A DNA stretch of 64,000 nucleotides, from NCBI GenBank assembly GCA_964247055.1, contig OZ176058.1, forward strand, positions 1,736,001-1,800,000, in the 5' to 3' direction. The DNA comes from Paragordius varius. Its lineage: Eukaryota > Nematomorpha. Positions 36,301 through 50,100 of the stretch are shown one piece after another (position 1 is the first letter of the stretch; each line of letters opens with the position of its first letter). The position numbers were made by a program, and so were the translations under genes. A model generated the notes under the pieces. It searched no databases. It was not told the DNA's origin and saw only the letters and a list, made by a program, of their open reading frames with translations.

Positions 36301-38750
36301 TAATTTTTGAACACAAAACTATTACTATCTTGTAATTTTAATTTTTATGTTTTGTCCGTATAATTTCAATTCTTACTGTATAATTATTTCAATTTTACAG
36401 TAAAAACTCAAATTATACCCACAAAACGTAAAAATATAAAGACAAATATTTTTTCCTAAAACACAACTAACCATACTTTTAATATAATGATTTATTTTAA
36501 TTTATATAACACATTGTTTTAACTCCGATACAAATTGGGTAATTTTTGAACACAAAAATATTATTATCTTGTAATTTTAAAATAAATTTACAGTAAAAAC
36601 TGAAATTATACGGACAAAACGTAAAAATTTTAAGACAAATATTTTTTTCTAAAAGACAACCAACCATACTTTTATATCTTGAATTATTTTAATAATCTAC
36701 TTATTGTTTTAACTTTGATACAAATTGAGTAATTTTTGAACAAAAATATTATTATGTTGTAACTTTAAAAAAAATTTACAATAAAAACTCAAATTATACG
36801 GACAAAACGTAAAAATATAAAGACAAATTTTTTCTAAAAGACAACCAACCATACCTTTAAAATCTTGATTTATTTTAATTACAGTAAAACTAGAATTATA
36901 AGGACAAAACGTAAAAATATAAAGCAATATTTTTTTCTAAAAGACAACCAATCATATTTTTAAAAAATAAATATTTTAATTTTGCAGTAAAAACTAAAAT
37001 TATACGGACAAAATGTAAAAATATAAAGACAAATATTTTAAAAGACAACCAAACATACTTTTCAAAATAAATTTAAGTATAAATTGAAATTATACAAAAA
37101 ATATAAAGACAAAATTTTTATCTAAAAGACAGCAAACCATAATTTTAAGATCTTGATTTATGTTTAAAATGGCAAAGTGTGAATTTTAGAACAAAAATAT
37201 TATTTTGTTGTTATGGAACTTTAAATTAAAATATTTTAATTTTACTGTAAACCTGAAATTATACGGATAAACCGTAAAAATATAAAGACAAATATTTGTT
37301 TTTAAAAGACAACTAACCATACTTTTAAAATCTTAATATTTTTTATATAATTATTTGTTTTGTTTAACAAAAATATTATTATTATGTTGTAATTTTAAAA
37401 TAAATTTACAGTAAAAACTAAAATTACAAGGACAAAACGTAAAAATATAAAAACAAATATTTTTCTTTAAAAGACAACCAACCATACTTTTAAAATCTTA
37501 ATTTATTTTAATTTTACAGTAAAAACTAAAATTATACTACGGACACAACGTAAAAATATAAAGACAAATATTTTCTTCTAAAAGAGAGCCAACCATACTT
37601 GTAAATTTTGATATTTATATAATTATTTATTTGTTTTGTTAATCAAAAATATTATTATGTTGTAATTTTAAAATAAATTTACAGTAAAAACTGAAATTAT
37701 ACGAACACGTAAAAATATAAAGACAGATATTTTTTTATAAAAGGCAACCAACCATACTTTTAAAATATAACTCATTGTTTTAACTACGATATGGTTTTTG
37801 AACAAAAATATTATGTTCTAACTAAAAAAATAAACATTTTAATTTTACAGTAAAAACTGAAATTATACGGGCAAAACGTGAAAATATAAAGACAAATATT
37901 TTTATCTAAAAGACAACCAACCATACTTTTAATATAATTTATTTTGACTCATTGTTTTAACTTTGATACAAATTGGGTAATTTTTGAACACAAATATTAT
38001 TATTATTATGTTGTAATTTTAAAATAAATTTACAATGAATTAAATTATTCACAAGTATAAAACGTAAAAATATAAAGACAAATATTTTTTTCTAAAAGAC
38101 AACAAACCATACTTTTCAAAATAAATTTTTCAATTTTACAGTAAAATTGAAATTATACGGACAAAATGTAAAAATATAAAGACAAATATGTTTTACACAA
38201 CCATAATCTTGATTATTTTGATACTTATTGTTTTAACTTCGATACAAATTGGGTAATTTTTGAACACAAAAATATTATTATGTTGTAATTTTAAAATAAA
38301 TATAAAAATTGAAATTATACGGACAAAACTAAAGTCAAATATTTTTAAAAGACAACAACCATACTTTTAAAATCTTGATTTATTTTAATATAATTCATTG
38401 TTACTTCGATACAAATTGTTTTAAACACATAAATATTATGATTATGTTGTATTAAAATAAATTTAAGAAAACTGACATTATACGGACAAAACGTAAAAAT
38501 AAAAATGACTAAAAGACAACCAACCAGCCAAACTTTAAAAATTTTGATTTATTTTAATATAACTCTATGTAGTTAAAAGTGTGAGATAGAGATATATTAC
38601 TAACACAATCAAATATATATTTTATTATTATAATTAGATATAATTTATATAAAAAAAATTAAGTTTTATAAAAGTATGGTTATCTTTTAGAAAAAAAATT
38701 TGTCCTTATATTTTTACGTTTTGTCCGTAGTATAATTTCAGTTTATACTG
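33305..38750 (+). repeat. 5.4-kb satellite-like array derived from the left end of MITE family E
   Basis: Some 35-40 head-to-tail units, each with TTTACAGTAAAAACTGAAAT, TATACGGACAAAACGT, AAAAATATAAAGACAAATAT and AAAAGACAACCAACCATACT. Many also have ATACAAATTGGGTAATTTTT and AACACAAAAATATTATTATG. Spacing is mostly 100-230 bp. Nearly all units are in the same orientation; a complete E right end appears only at the far end (about 38690-38750). The short minus-strand ORFs in it are translations of the repeat. Confidence 0.85.
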
Positions 38751-38759
38751 TATTATGGA

Positions 38760-39037
38760 ATTATATGATTATTTACATAAATATTCAATATCTTTTAAAC
38801 TTTAAAAGATTTTATTTAACATACAATCCTTATATATTTTTTTAATCGTATTGATATTTCATCTGTTAAATGGTTATTTTTAAATCTGTCAAACATATGG
38901 ATAATTTATTTATTAAAGTAAAATTGAAATTTAACGGACAAAACGTAATAAGGACAAAAAGTTTCATAAATTTTTTTAAATGAACCTATAGTTTTTACAA
39001 AACCGTTTAATTGGCAACACAGATAAACATTAAATTT
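38760..39037. other. AT-rich spacer
   Basis: Contains a worn E left end near 38925 (AAATTGAAATTTAACGGACA). Nothing else. Confidence 0.45.
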
Positions 39038-39302
39038 ATGTATACCATTTACACTTCAAATTCACCCTCGAAAAATTCAATAAAATAAAATATGTGTTCT
39101 TTAAGATTAAAAATTACCTGTATTTTTTAAAAAAGAAATTTTGTTTAAAATTATACTGAAAAATAATTAACTACGCAATAAAAATATATTTAATATTAAT
39201 AATAAGTTACATTAGCTGCACGAAAACACAATTTATTTTTAGGGTGAATTTGAATTGCTAAAGGGTGATTTTGAATTGTTAAAAGGGTAAATACAAATTG
39301 TA
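39038..39302. mobile_element. MITE family C copy
   Basis: TATACCATTTACACTTCAAA on the left; mirrored GGGTGAATTTGAATTGCTAA on the right. Confidence 0.65.
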
Positions 39303-39654
39303 TAATAAATATTGATGTTTGAGAAATTATGTTGTTTTCTTAAAAATTATCTTTTGTTTTTGTTGAAAATTTTTTCTTTGTAAAGATATAAACCCTCTAA
39401 GTTTGAAAGAATTTTAATAGCATATCTAATAATGTTTAATACAAATATCTAATTTTCCAACACCTAATTAAGACCAAATATCACGTTTGTTTTAAACCTA
39501 CAACCAATAATATTTAGTTAATATATTATTCGATAAAATTAACTTTTTAATTGCAATTTTTCGGAAAACGTATAACTCTAAAATATCTTAATTTAATTAA
39601 GGCTTGTTTTATGAATTTAAATATAGTTAAATAAAACAATCCGCTCACTGATTA

Positions 39655-39908
39655 ATATATACCATTTACAATAATTCACCCTTGAACAATTCAAATTCAC
39701 GTGTTTTTTAAAATTAAAAATTATCCATATTTAAAATAAAAATTTTATTTTAAACTAAAATAATAAACTAAGCCATAAAGAAATATTTCATATTAATAAT
39801 GAGTTATATTAGTTCGAAATACACATAATTTATTTCTAGGGTGAATTTGAATTGCTAAAGGGTGAATTCTAATTGTTCAGGGGTGAATTTGAACTGAAAA
39901 TGGTATAT
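39655..39908. mobile_element. MITE family C copy
   Basis: ATATACCATTTACAATAATT and ACCCTTGAACAATTCAAATT on the left, and mirrored repeats ending ACTGAAAATGGTATAT on the right. Confidence 0.7.
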
Positions 39909-39974
39909 TACTGTAATAAAAAAATTTTAACCTAAAATTTTTATACATTTCAATAACTAATAATTTATTTCAAA

Positions 39975-39977
<3 letters not shown>

Positions 39978-40024
<47 letters not shown>

Positions 40025-40121
40025 GTAAAATTTTGCGACTGCCATAGTTTTTCAAAAAAATCAATTATTAAATATAGTAATAATAATATATTAATATAAT
40101 TTGTGGATAATACATTTTTGC

Positions 40122-40160
<39 letters not shown>
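39978..40160. repeat. Two AT dinucleotide microsatellites
   Basis: Long (TA)n runs at about 39978-40021 and 40127-40160. Similar runs occur across the window at 1888-1921, 2361-2411, 29409-29439 and 63226-63262. Confidence 0.9.
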
Positions 40161-40167
<7 letters not shown>

Positions 40168-40214
40168 AGCATACATACTATATTTTTCATATATGCTCTC
40201 ACAATGACCAATAT

Positions 40215-40612
40215 ACAGTAAAAATTGAAATTTTACGGACAAAACGTAAAAATATAAGGAAAAATATTTTTTTCTAAAAGACAGCCACCATACTTTTTTC
40301 AAACCTTAATTTTTCCAACATAAGCTATTTAATTACAATCCGTCATATATAGAATTGATAATCAATTTTATAAATTGCAATTTGAAACATATTTTTACTT
40401 TATAATTTAAATTTTTTTTTCGTTTGACAAAGATCACTTGTAGTAATCGAAATATTATAATAAATTTATATAATTTTTGCTGAATTATTGCTTATATAAT
40501 AATGAGAATTATATTTTGATAAATCTAGTTAGTTAGTGGTTGTCTTTTAGAAAAAAATATTTGTCTTTATATTTTTACGTTTTGTCAGTTCGTATAATTT
40601 CCATTTTTACTG
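40215..40612. mobile_element. MITE family E copy with internal insertion
   Basis: CAGTAAAAATTGAAATTTTA start and TTTCCATTTTTACTG end. It is about 400 bp rather than ~290 because of extra AT-rich sequence in the middle. Confidence 0.7.
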
Positions 40613-40671
40613 TATTTTTACAGTAAAGAGCTATAATATTAGATATTCGTGCGTTTTTTAAATTGTTTAAT

Positions 40672-40866
40672 CAGAATATGTATTTTAATGGTTGCTTATT
40701 TCACACTTATAGTATGGCAGAATTTGCAACCCAGGACAGTAATGTATGAAAAAAGTAAGGAAATAATTGTTTATTCACCATTGCGTTGTTTTTTTCAATA
40801 CACTACTGTATTGTGTTTCAAATAGCCCCCTACTATAGTGTGAAATAAGTAACCATTAAAATGCAT
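40672..40866. mobile_element. MITE family A copy
   Basis: TGGTTGCTTATTTCACACTT on the left and TGTGAAATAAGTAACCATTA on the right, around an AACCCAGGACAGTAATGTAT / AATACACTACTGTATTGTG hairpin. Confidence 0.7.
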
Positions 40867-41052
40867 AATTTAATTAAACACTTAAAAAAATTTCAAGGTT
40901 TTTTTTTTAAAACATAAAATATTTAAACTTTTTTTAGTAAAAATTTAAAAAACCTCGCATATATCCAATAATTAAGGTTGTTTACTGTATTTCAATTTTA
41001 TATTTTATAAAATTTAACAGTAAATATTTAATATAATTCAATTTTATTTGAG

Positions 41053-41186
41053 TTATTTGGGTAAAAAATCGCATAAAGAGACAAAACCACATTGGCCCAT
41101 ATTATTTCGTGACATTAGTTTAAGACATTTGGAAGCTTGACCAATAGCTATTTCTAAGGTACTTCGAGGGCGTTTTCCTTGTAATT
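41053..41186 (-). CDS. CRA gene, last exon
   Basis: Acceptor AATATTAG, phase 1. It encodes LQGKRPRST, LEIAIGQASKCLKLMSRNN and MGQCGFVSLCDFLPK with TAA at 41055-41053. Human RanBP9 ends LALAMGQATQCLGLMAR...CAFATVEDYL, a clear match. Confidence 0.8.
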
Positions 41187-44100
41187 CTAATATTGATGAC
41201 ATAATATATATGATAAAGTATAAATTTGGTTTTTGTTAATTATTTCATAAAAAGAATTTTGAAATATAAATTTAGTTAATTATTTCATAAAAAGATTTAA
41301 GAATTTAAGGATATCAAAGATGTTTTTTGAAATATAATTGAAATTTTTTTCGTTATTTATTTATTTCATAAAAATAATTTAAGCTTTAAGGATATCAAAG
41401 ATGTTTTTTGAACTACAAAAGAAAACTTAAAAGAGAAAATAAGAAAATCATAAGAGAACAAAACCTTAAAGATAAATATTAACTAAATATTTTTCCTAAG
41501 GGTAAAACATATTTTAAAACCTATCATCACCGTTGCAAAATAAGGCTTACAGATGTAAATTGGATATATTAACATTGCTAGAAAATTTTTAATTATTGCT
41601 AAATAGCATATGCAGTAAAGAGAATTATTATTGGCTAATAATAGTAAGTATAAAGTGAAAAAAATAACTATAAACCAATAATACTGCTTGTTTTATATGC
41701 TCTTTCATGGCTATAATTTAAAACATTCTATGTATACATATTCATACTGTAAAAACTTTATATATACCATTTACAGTTCAAATTCACTCTTAATTTAAAT
41801 TCACCCTTAAACAATTCAAATTCACCCTTGAACAATTCAAATTCACCCTCGAACAATTCAAATTCACCCTAAAATAAATTATGTGTTTTTTAAGATTATA
41901 TATTACCTATAATTTTTATATTTATAAAAAAACAAATTTTGTATGTAATCAAAATAATACTGAAAAAAATAATAAACTTTGCCATAAAAATATATTTAAT
42001 TTTAATTATGAGTTATATTAGATACAAGTTTCATAATTTTGTAGGGTGAATTTGAATTGTTCGAGGGTAAATTTGAATTGTTTAAGGGTGAATTTGAATT
42101 GTTTTAGGGTGAATTTGAACTGTAAATGGTATATTACACAATATAAAGATTATAGATTTTACAGTTTATTCTTAAAAATTACTCCTTACTGTCGATCAAA
42201 TCCAAAAAATATAATATAAATCAAGGCAAAAAAAAGTAGAAATTTACCAAATAAAATAAAATATGTTTAATAAAAAAAATTTTATGCTAAAAAAACTAAA
42301 AATTAAATTTTACCCAAAATAATGCTATTTAGTTGGAGAGCTAATGGTTCTCGATTAAGGGGATCTAAAATACCCTTAATGATAGATTCCCATGGATTTG
42401 AATAAGCTAAAACACTAAAGGCATCCTATTATGAAAATTATATATAAATATAAAAGTAATTTTATTTTTATTTATAAATGTGAATGAAAAAAATATATAT
42501 TATTATTCTTTAAAAAATGTTCTTTTTATTTTTATTAATATAATTAAAAATATTTTTATTAATTAAATAAATAGATATAGAAATATAGTATATAAGTAAT
42601 TGAAAAGATTGTGAAAATTTTAATTTATTTTTACATAAATTCAATTTAGTTTAACATTATATAGTTGCATTTATAACGATGAATATTCAACTAAGATATG
42701 CAAAAAAAACTTTCTTATTTAATTAAATTTCAAACATTATATTATATAATTTTATTAACAGAATAAAACAGTAAAACAAACTTAAAATATATAAAACTAA
42801 TATACAGTAAAAACTAAAATTTCATTAAAACAAAACTTGAAAATATAAAGACGACAAATACTATTTTCAAAAGACAACCATACTTTTTAAAACCCCAATT
42901 TTTGCTATATAAAATATTTGATTACAATCGTAAACTACATAATTAATTGTGCTACCAACAATTTACATTGATATTTGATATTTTGCAATTTAAAACAAGC
43001 AGTTATATTTAAAATATTATAAGATTCAAAAAATATGGTTGCCTTTTAGAAAAAAATATTTGTCTATATATTATTACGTTCCGTATAATTTCAATTTTTT
43101 CTGTATTAATAATAATATATTTTATTTTTTATTTATAGAAATAGGAATTTAGTAGTTAAGTAAGGAAACAAAAAAATATATAAAACAAATTTATTAAAAT
43201 AATTTGAATATTTTACAAAAAATATACTATAAACATCTCAATTTTTAAATTTTTAATTAAAGTAAAAAATGAAATTATACCACAAAACGTAAAAATATAC
43301 CATTTTAAATTTAAATTCACCCGTTAATTATTATTAATTCACCCTTGAACAATTCGAATTCACTCTTGAACAATTCTAATTCACCCTAAATTATGTGTTT
43401 TCGGGCTAATATAACTCATTATTTATTAGTAATATGGCATAGTATATTATTTTTTTCAGTATTATATCAATTTTATGCCAATTTCATTTTTTAAAAATAT
43501 AAAATAATATAAGTAGTTTTTAATCTTAAAAACACATCATTTATTTTTAGAATAAATTTGAATTTGAACTGTTCAAGAATTAATATGGATATGGTATATA
43601 TCAAACCAATTTATTAGTTATATATTGAATATTTTACAAGTAAAATATCTGAAACATTCCAATTTTACAGATTTTGAAATCAAAATATGGAAGGACAAAA
43701 ATATATAAAGACAAATTTTTTTTCTAAAACATAACTCCATACTTTTTAAATCTTGAATTTTTAAATATAACTTACATTATTTTATTAAACTACAAATTAT
43801 AATATAGGAATGTCAATTGGTAACACAATCAATTATATGTGCATTAGCAATTCAAATTCACCCTCGAACAATTTAAAATCACTAATAATAAATTATCAGG
43901 CTAATATAACTCATCTTTATTAAGAAATATATTCTTATAAAATAGTATATTTTCAGTAGTATATTAATTTTAAACTGAATATTTTTAAAAAAATAAAAAT
44001 ATAGGTAATTTTTAAATTTAAAAAACGCATAGTTAATTTTAGGGTGAATTTGAATTGTTCGAGGGTAAATTTTGTTAGTGAATTTGAACTGGATATGGTA

Positions 44101-47100
44101 TATTTTACGATTGTAAATAAATGAGTTTTATATGGAAATTTTAGATATTTAAAAAAAATGGTCTTTTACAAAAAAATATTTGTCTTTATATTTTAACGTT
44201 TTGTCCGTATAATTTCAATTTTTACTGGATATACTTAAAAAAAATATTATTTTTTATTTTAATAAAATAAATACGTATAAAAAATCTCTAAAAATGCTAT
44301 ATATTCTTAAAATAATTTTAATAAAAAAACTTTCAAAATGGTAAAATATTTCATCCTTAATTATTATAAAACTATAATATAATATAATATACATATTATA
44401 TAAAAACTCTAAAAAATGGTTAAATATATAATTTTGGAATATTATTAAAATTATAATATTTTAATATAATTATATTTATAAAATAAAAAAACTCTAAAAA
44501 ATGGTTAAATATATCATTCTTTAAATAAAATATTAAAAATAATAATTTGATATTACGTATAGAAAAAACTCTAAATGCTTAAATACATCATCTTTAAAAT
44601 AACTTAAGTAATTATAAAATTTAAATATCTAAAAATATATACGTATAGTAAAGAACTCTATAAATGGTTAAATACATCATCTTTAAAATAATTATAATAA
44701 TTATATAATTTAAATATCTTAAAATATATACTGTATGGAAAAAAAATTCTTAACAAGGATAAATATATTATTTTTAAAATAATTAATATCTTATAATAAA
44801 ACTTTATGGAAAAAAACTCTAAAACAACTTAAATTTTTTTTTAAAATAATTATTATAAAACTATATTATAATTATACAAGTTTATTATTAATAAAAACTC
44901 AAAAAAGGTTAAATATATCATTAAAATAATTATAATAAAACTATAATTTATATAATATATTTATAAAAAAATTCAAAAAAAGTCTAAAAACTTCTAAATA
45001 AAGTTTAAAACTTCCAAATAATAATAAAATATAATTATACAAATTTATCATAAATAACTCAAAAAAGTCCAAATTTTAATTTTTATTAGAAATTTCAAAT
45101 AAAATTCAAAATCTTAAATACTTGTAATTGCCTATCAATCTCATCAGCGGTATAGGGAATTATAAGGGTAGATTGTTTTAATTTTTGTCCTTTGTTTGCA
45201 AATTCACTCAGATTTTTATCGTTTATAGCCGGCGTTTTGATATTCGTGTTATTAGTTGAGCCTATTTATAAAAGAATTAAAATAATTAAGAATTATTATA
45301 AAAATTTATAAATATATTTTTTCTGAATACTTGAATTAAATGTACTTTTAAAAAATAATTAATATAATTCAACATTTTTTATCGTTTTATAATTTCTATG
45401 TTAATATATTTATTTATATATATATATATATAAAGTAAACATTTCTATTTTCAGTTTTTTTAAAACAATTATTAATTTTTTGGAAAAAATAATTGGGAAT
45501 TTCGAAATTATCGTTTATAGCTGGCGTTTTGATATTACTGTTATTGGTTGAGCCTATTTAATAGAAATAAAATAATTAAGATTTATTAAAATTTATTTAT
45601 GAAAATATTTTTATTTTTTATTCCTCGAAATTTTATTAAAGCTAATTAATATTTTTTATCGTTTTATAATTTCTATTATAATATTTATATAAAAAATAAA
45701 CATTTTGATTTTCAATTTTTTGTTAATAACTGTATTTTTATAAACAACTCGTTAAAAAATAACTAATTTTTTTGCAAATTCACCAAATATTTATCTTTAA
45801 AACTTTATTGCTATATTGTTATAGGTTGAGCTTATATAATAGAAAATTCAGATTTATCTTATAAAATATTTTTATATTTTATTCCTCAATATTTTATTAA
45901 AGATAATTAATATTTTTTATTATTTTATAATTTCTATTTTAATATATATATATCATATCCATTTATAATTTGCTATTAAAAACTGTTTTTTATAAACAAC
46001 TTATTATTTTAGAAAAAATAACTAAATTTTTTTTGCAAATTCACCCAAATTTTTATCGTTTATAGCTGGCATTTTGTTTTTCGTGTTATTGGTTGAGCCT
46101 AATTAAATATCAAAATTAAATAATTAAGATATAAATATAATTTTATTTTTTCTTTATAAATTATTTCATAAAAATTACTTTTTGGGGAATTTAAAATTTT
46201 TAATAATTAACTGTTATTAATTCTTTTAATATTTAAAAAATAACCTCATTTTCAATAGTTGTGACTACTGTTTTTTTTATAAACAACTATTTATTAGTAA
46301 AAATAATTAATTTTTCTTACAAATTTATCAAAATTAATTGTTTAATATCGTGGTTTTACTATTAATGTTAATTAAAGAGCTTGTTTAATAAAAATAAAAT
46401 GAATAAAATATATTTTAAAAATCCCAATTTATTACATCTAGGTATTTGTATTTCCTTTTATAATATTTTATTTAATTATTTTTCAAGGATTTCACAATTT
46501 TTATCGTTTAATTAATAATTTTTTTATTTAAATAGCTAAAAAATAACCATTTTTAATACATGATTTTTTTAATATGGTAAAAATATAATTTTTTTTGCAA
46601 ATTCACCCAATATTTTATCGTTAAATAGACAGATATCGAGGTGAAAAAAAACTTAGAATTAAACCAAACCATGACTTTTAAAAGCTCATTTGAAAAGTTT
46701 TTTTTTGAAATTAAACTCAAGCTATTAATAATAAAAACTGCTTTTTTCTTTTGGCTTGTCAACATTTCAAGTTATATTATCGATGTTTTCTAAAACTATC
46801 AAATTTTTGAAAAACATATCGAGTTGGTGGTGAAACACACTTATAATTTAGAAAGGAATTATTAAATAAAGGTCATTCATTATATTTCCATTAAAACCAA
46901 TTTTAAAATTTTCTAAACCATCTACAATGAAAAAAAATTCAAATTCCAATGATTTTTTTTCAAATTTTTCATCGAATTTTTATTATCCTTATTTTCTACA
47001 ATGTTTTTTGCCAAATTAGAGTTTGTGTTTTGCTTTTTAAGTTTTTAAAAGATAAAAAACTTTTTAAACAACGGAATTTTCGAACAAATTATTTAATTAT

Positions 47101-50100
47101 GAATATTTAAATAATTTAAATTCATGTTTTTTTCAAATTTTTCATCGGAATTTTTATATTATCATTATTGATAAATGCCATCAAATCTTTGAGAGTTTAA
47201 GCTTAGCTCTTTAAGTTTTTTGAAAAAATATTTAAATAAAAATACACTTTAAACTTAAATTATTTAATAATTAAATATTTAACATAATTCAAACCGATAC
47301 TTTTTTCTAAGCTTTTTGATTTTTATTCTCATTTATTTTTTAACTGCTGATTGGCAAATTTTGTAAGTTTAAGTTTCGATCTTTAAGTTTTCAAAAGATC
47401 TTTGGAAAAAAAAATATTTAAACTATGAGTTCCCCAACAAATTATTTAATATATAAATAAATATTAACCATAATTTAAATGAATCCTTTTTTCGTTAGGC
47501 TTTTCATTTCATTTCATTTTATTATTATTTTTTATAAATGCCATCAAATTTTAGTTTTCAAAAGATGTTTGAAGAAAAAACTTTTTTAAACCATTAACCT
47601 AACTAATTATTAAATATTTAAAAAATATTTTCCATAATTTACACCAATATTTTCTTCTTAAAACTTTTCATTTCAAGTCTTATTATCATTATTTTCAAAG
47701 GCCATCAAATTTTTTAAAGTTTAAGTTTTGCTCTTTAACTTTTCAACAAAAGACATCATATATATTATTGTAAATTTTTATTCAAATACATTAAAACAAA
47801 TAAAGAACAATTATAAATATATATGTAAAATCTAACCATTACTTTTTATCAAATTTTTTAAAGTTTAAATTTCGATTTTTAAGTTTTTAAAAGATATTTG
47901 AGAAAAAAACTTTTTACATAAATTTCCTAACAAATTATTTAAAATTCAAGTATATAACATAATTTAAACAAATATTTTTCCTTTATGCTTTTCATTTGAA
48001 GTCTTCTTATTATTATTATCATTTTTTTCCTAAAGCCATCAAATTTTAGCGCTCTTTAAGTTTTCAAAAGATATATGAAATTTTTTTTACAACAAATAAA
48101 GAATATTTAAAAATATTATATATAAAATATCTAACCATAACTTTTTTCTTTAGGCTTTTTATTTAAAATCTTATTATTTCTAATTACATCATTATTTTCT
48201 AGTATGTTATATGCTTAATTTTTGTAAGTTAAAGTTTTAGATTTTGAAAAAAAAAACTCTTTAAACCATGAATTTCCTCACAAATTAAAGAACAAATTAA
48301 GATTAATTATAACTAACAAATGCTTTTTTCTTTAGAGACTTTTCATTTAAAGTTTTATTATTATCATATCATTATTTTCTAAAGCCATCAAATTTAGAAT
48401 TTTAAGTATTACTCTTAAAAGTTTTTTTATATTATCAAAACAAATTATCTAAAACTCTCAAAGTCATGAAATTAATTTCCATTAAAAACAAATTAAGAGT
48501 AATTAAAAATATATACAGTAAAAATTGAAATTATACGGCAGAATGTAATAATATAAAGAATATTTTTTCAAACTACAACCCCATACTTTTTAAAACATTA
48601 ATTTTTCTCATCTAAGCTATTTGTTACAATTGTAAAATATAGAATTGATTGTGGTTAGTTTTAATAACTCTTATTCAAATTTTGATATTATGAACAATGA
48701 GAGTTATACTTAAAAAAATTAAGAATTAAAAAGTATGGCGTTGTTTTTTAGAAAAAAATATTTGCCTCTATATTTTTACATTTTGTTCGTATACAGTTTT
48801 TACTGTAAAATCTAACCAATATTTTTATTAAAAGTTTTATTATCATCATTATTTTCTAAAGTCATCAAATTTTAGGTTCGCTTTTGGTTTTCAAAAGATA
48901 TTTGAAACAAAAAACTTTTTAAACCTTAAATTTCCCACAAATTAATCAATTATGGATTTATCATATTAAAACCAATAGTATATATAGTTTTTTAGGCTTT
49001 TCATTTAAAATTTTATTATTATTATCATTTTTTCCAAAGCACCATTAAATTTTGGGCTCAGCTTCTTAAGTTTTCAAAAGATAATTGAGAAAAAAACTTT
49101 AAAACACCTCAAACAATTTAATATATATATAACATAAAACAAATATTATTTCTTTTTCATTTGAAGTTCTGTTATTATTATTCTATAAAGTGTTTTAATT
49201 GCCTAATTTTTATAAGTAAGTTTTCAAAAGACATCAAATATTATTATTGTAAAAAAAATTATCTAATAAAACTTTCAAAGTCTCACATGAAATTTCCTTA
49301 AAAAAAAACAAATAAATATATTTCTTAACATAATTTAAACAATTACTTTTTTCTTTAGGCTGCTTTTCATTTGAAATTTTATAATCATTTAAAGTATTTT
49401 TATCATCATTATTTTCTAAAGCCATCAAATTTTTAAGAGTTTGAACTTCGTTCTTCAAGTATTCAAATTATTTCAAAAAAAAACCTTTTAAACTATAAAT
49501 TTCCCAAAAAAAATTAAAAAAAACTTTTTAAACAATAAATCCTTCCAACGAGACATTCAATATTTAACATATTAAAACCAATGGTTTTTTAGGCTTTTCA
49601 TTTAAAGTCTTATTATTAGTAATATCATCATTATTTTCTAGAGTCATCATTTTAAGCTTTTTAAGTTTTCAAAAGATACTTGCGAAAAAAAACTATTTTC
49701 TATTAATCTATATATTTATAAAAATGGAAAATGCTGGCTTTGTGATCTGGTACAGGAAAACCGGTAGACCCAATCAAATCCAAATATCGAAAAAATATAA
49801 TCATTAATGAATGGCCCGACAATAGCTTCGCCCTTTTTTAGAAATAGGGCCCCAGTTCGGGCCCACCCCGTGTGAAAAATGGGTTTTTTTTTTGAAAACA
49901 CAAGTCCACAAAAATCGTGTCTTTGAGACAATTTTCCGGAGAACGTGTTGGACCATTCAATTTTAAATACGATTTTTGTTTACATATTTTTGATCGCGCT
50001 GAACATAGTCGAGTCACTTTTTTGATTTAGGCCCTCTTTTTACCCCCTCCCCCCGTAAAATGCCATTTTTTTCAAAAAACAAAGTCCACAAAAATAATTT

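Noticed and set aside
35044-36927. Minus-strand ORFs rich in Phe/Ile within the E array
   Set aside because: They are translations of the tandem MITE unit; the same residues recur with each unit and there is no codon-like selection.
33305-38750. Regularly spaced repeats as a CRISPR array
   Set aside because: Units are long, diverged, variable in spacing, eukaryotic in context and clearly derived from a MITE arm.
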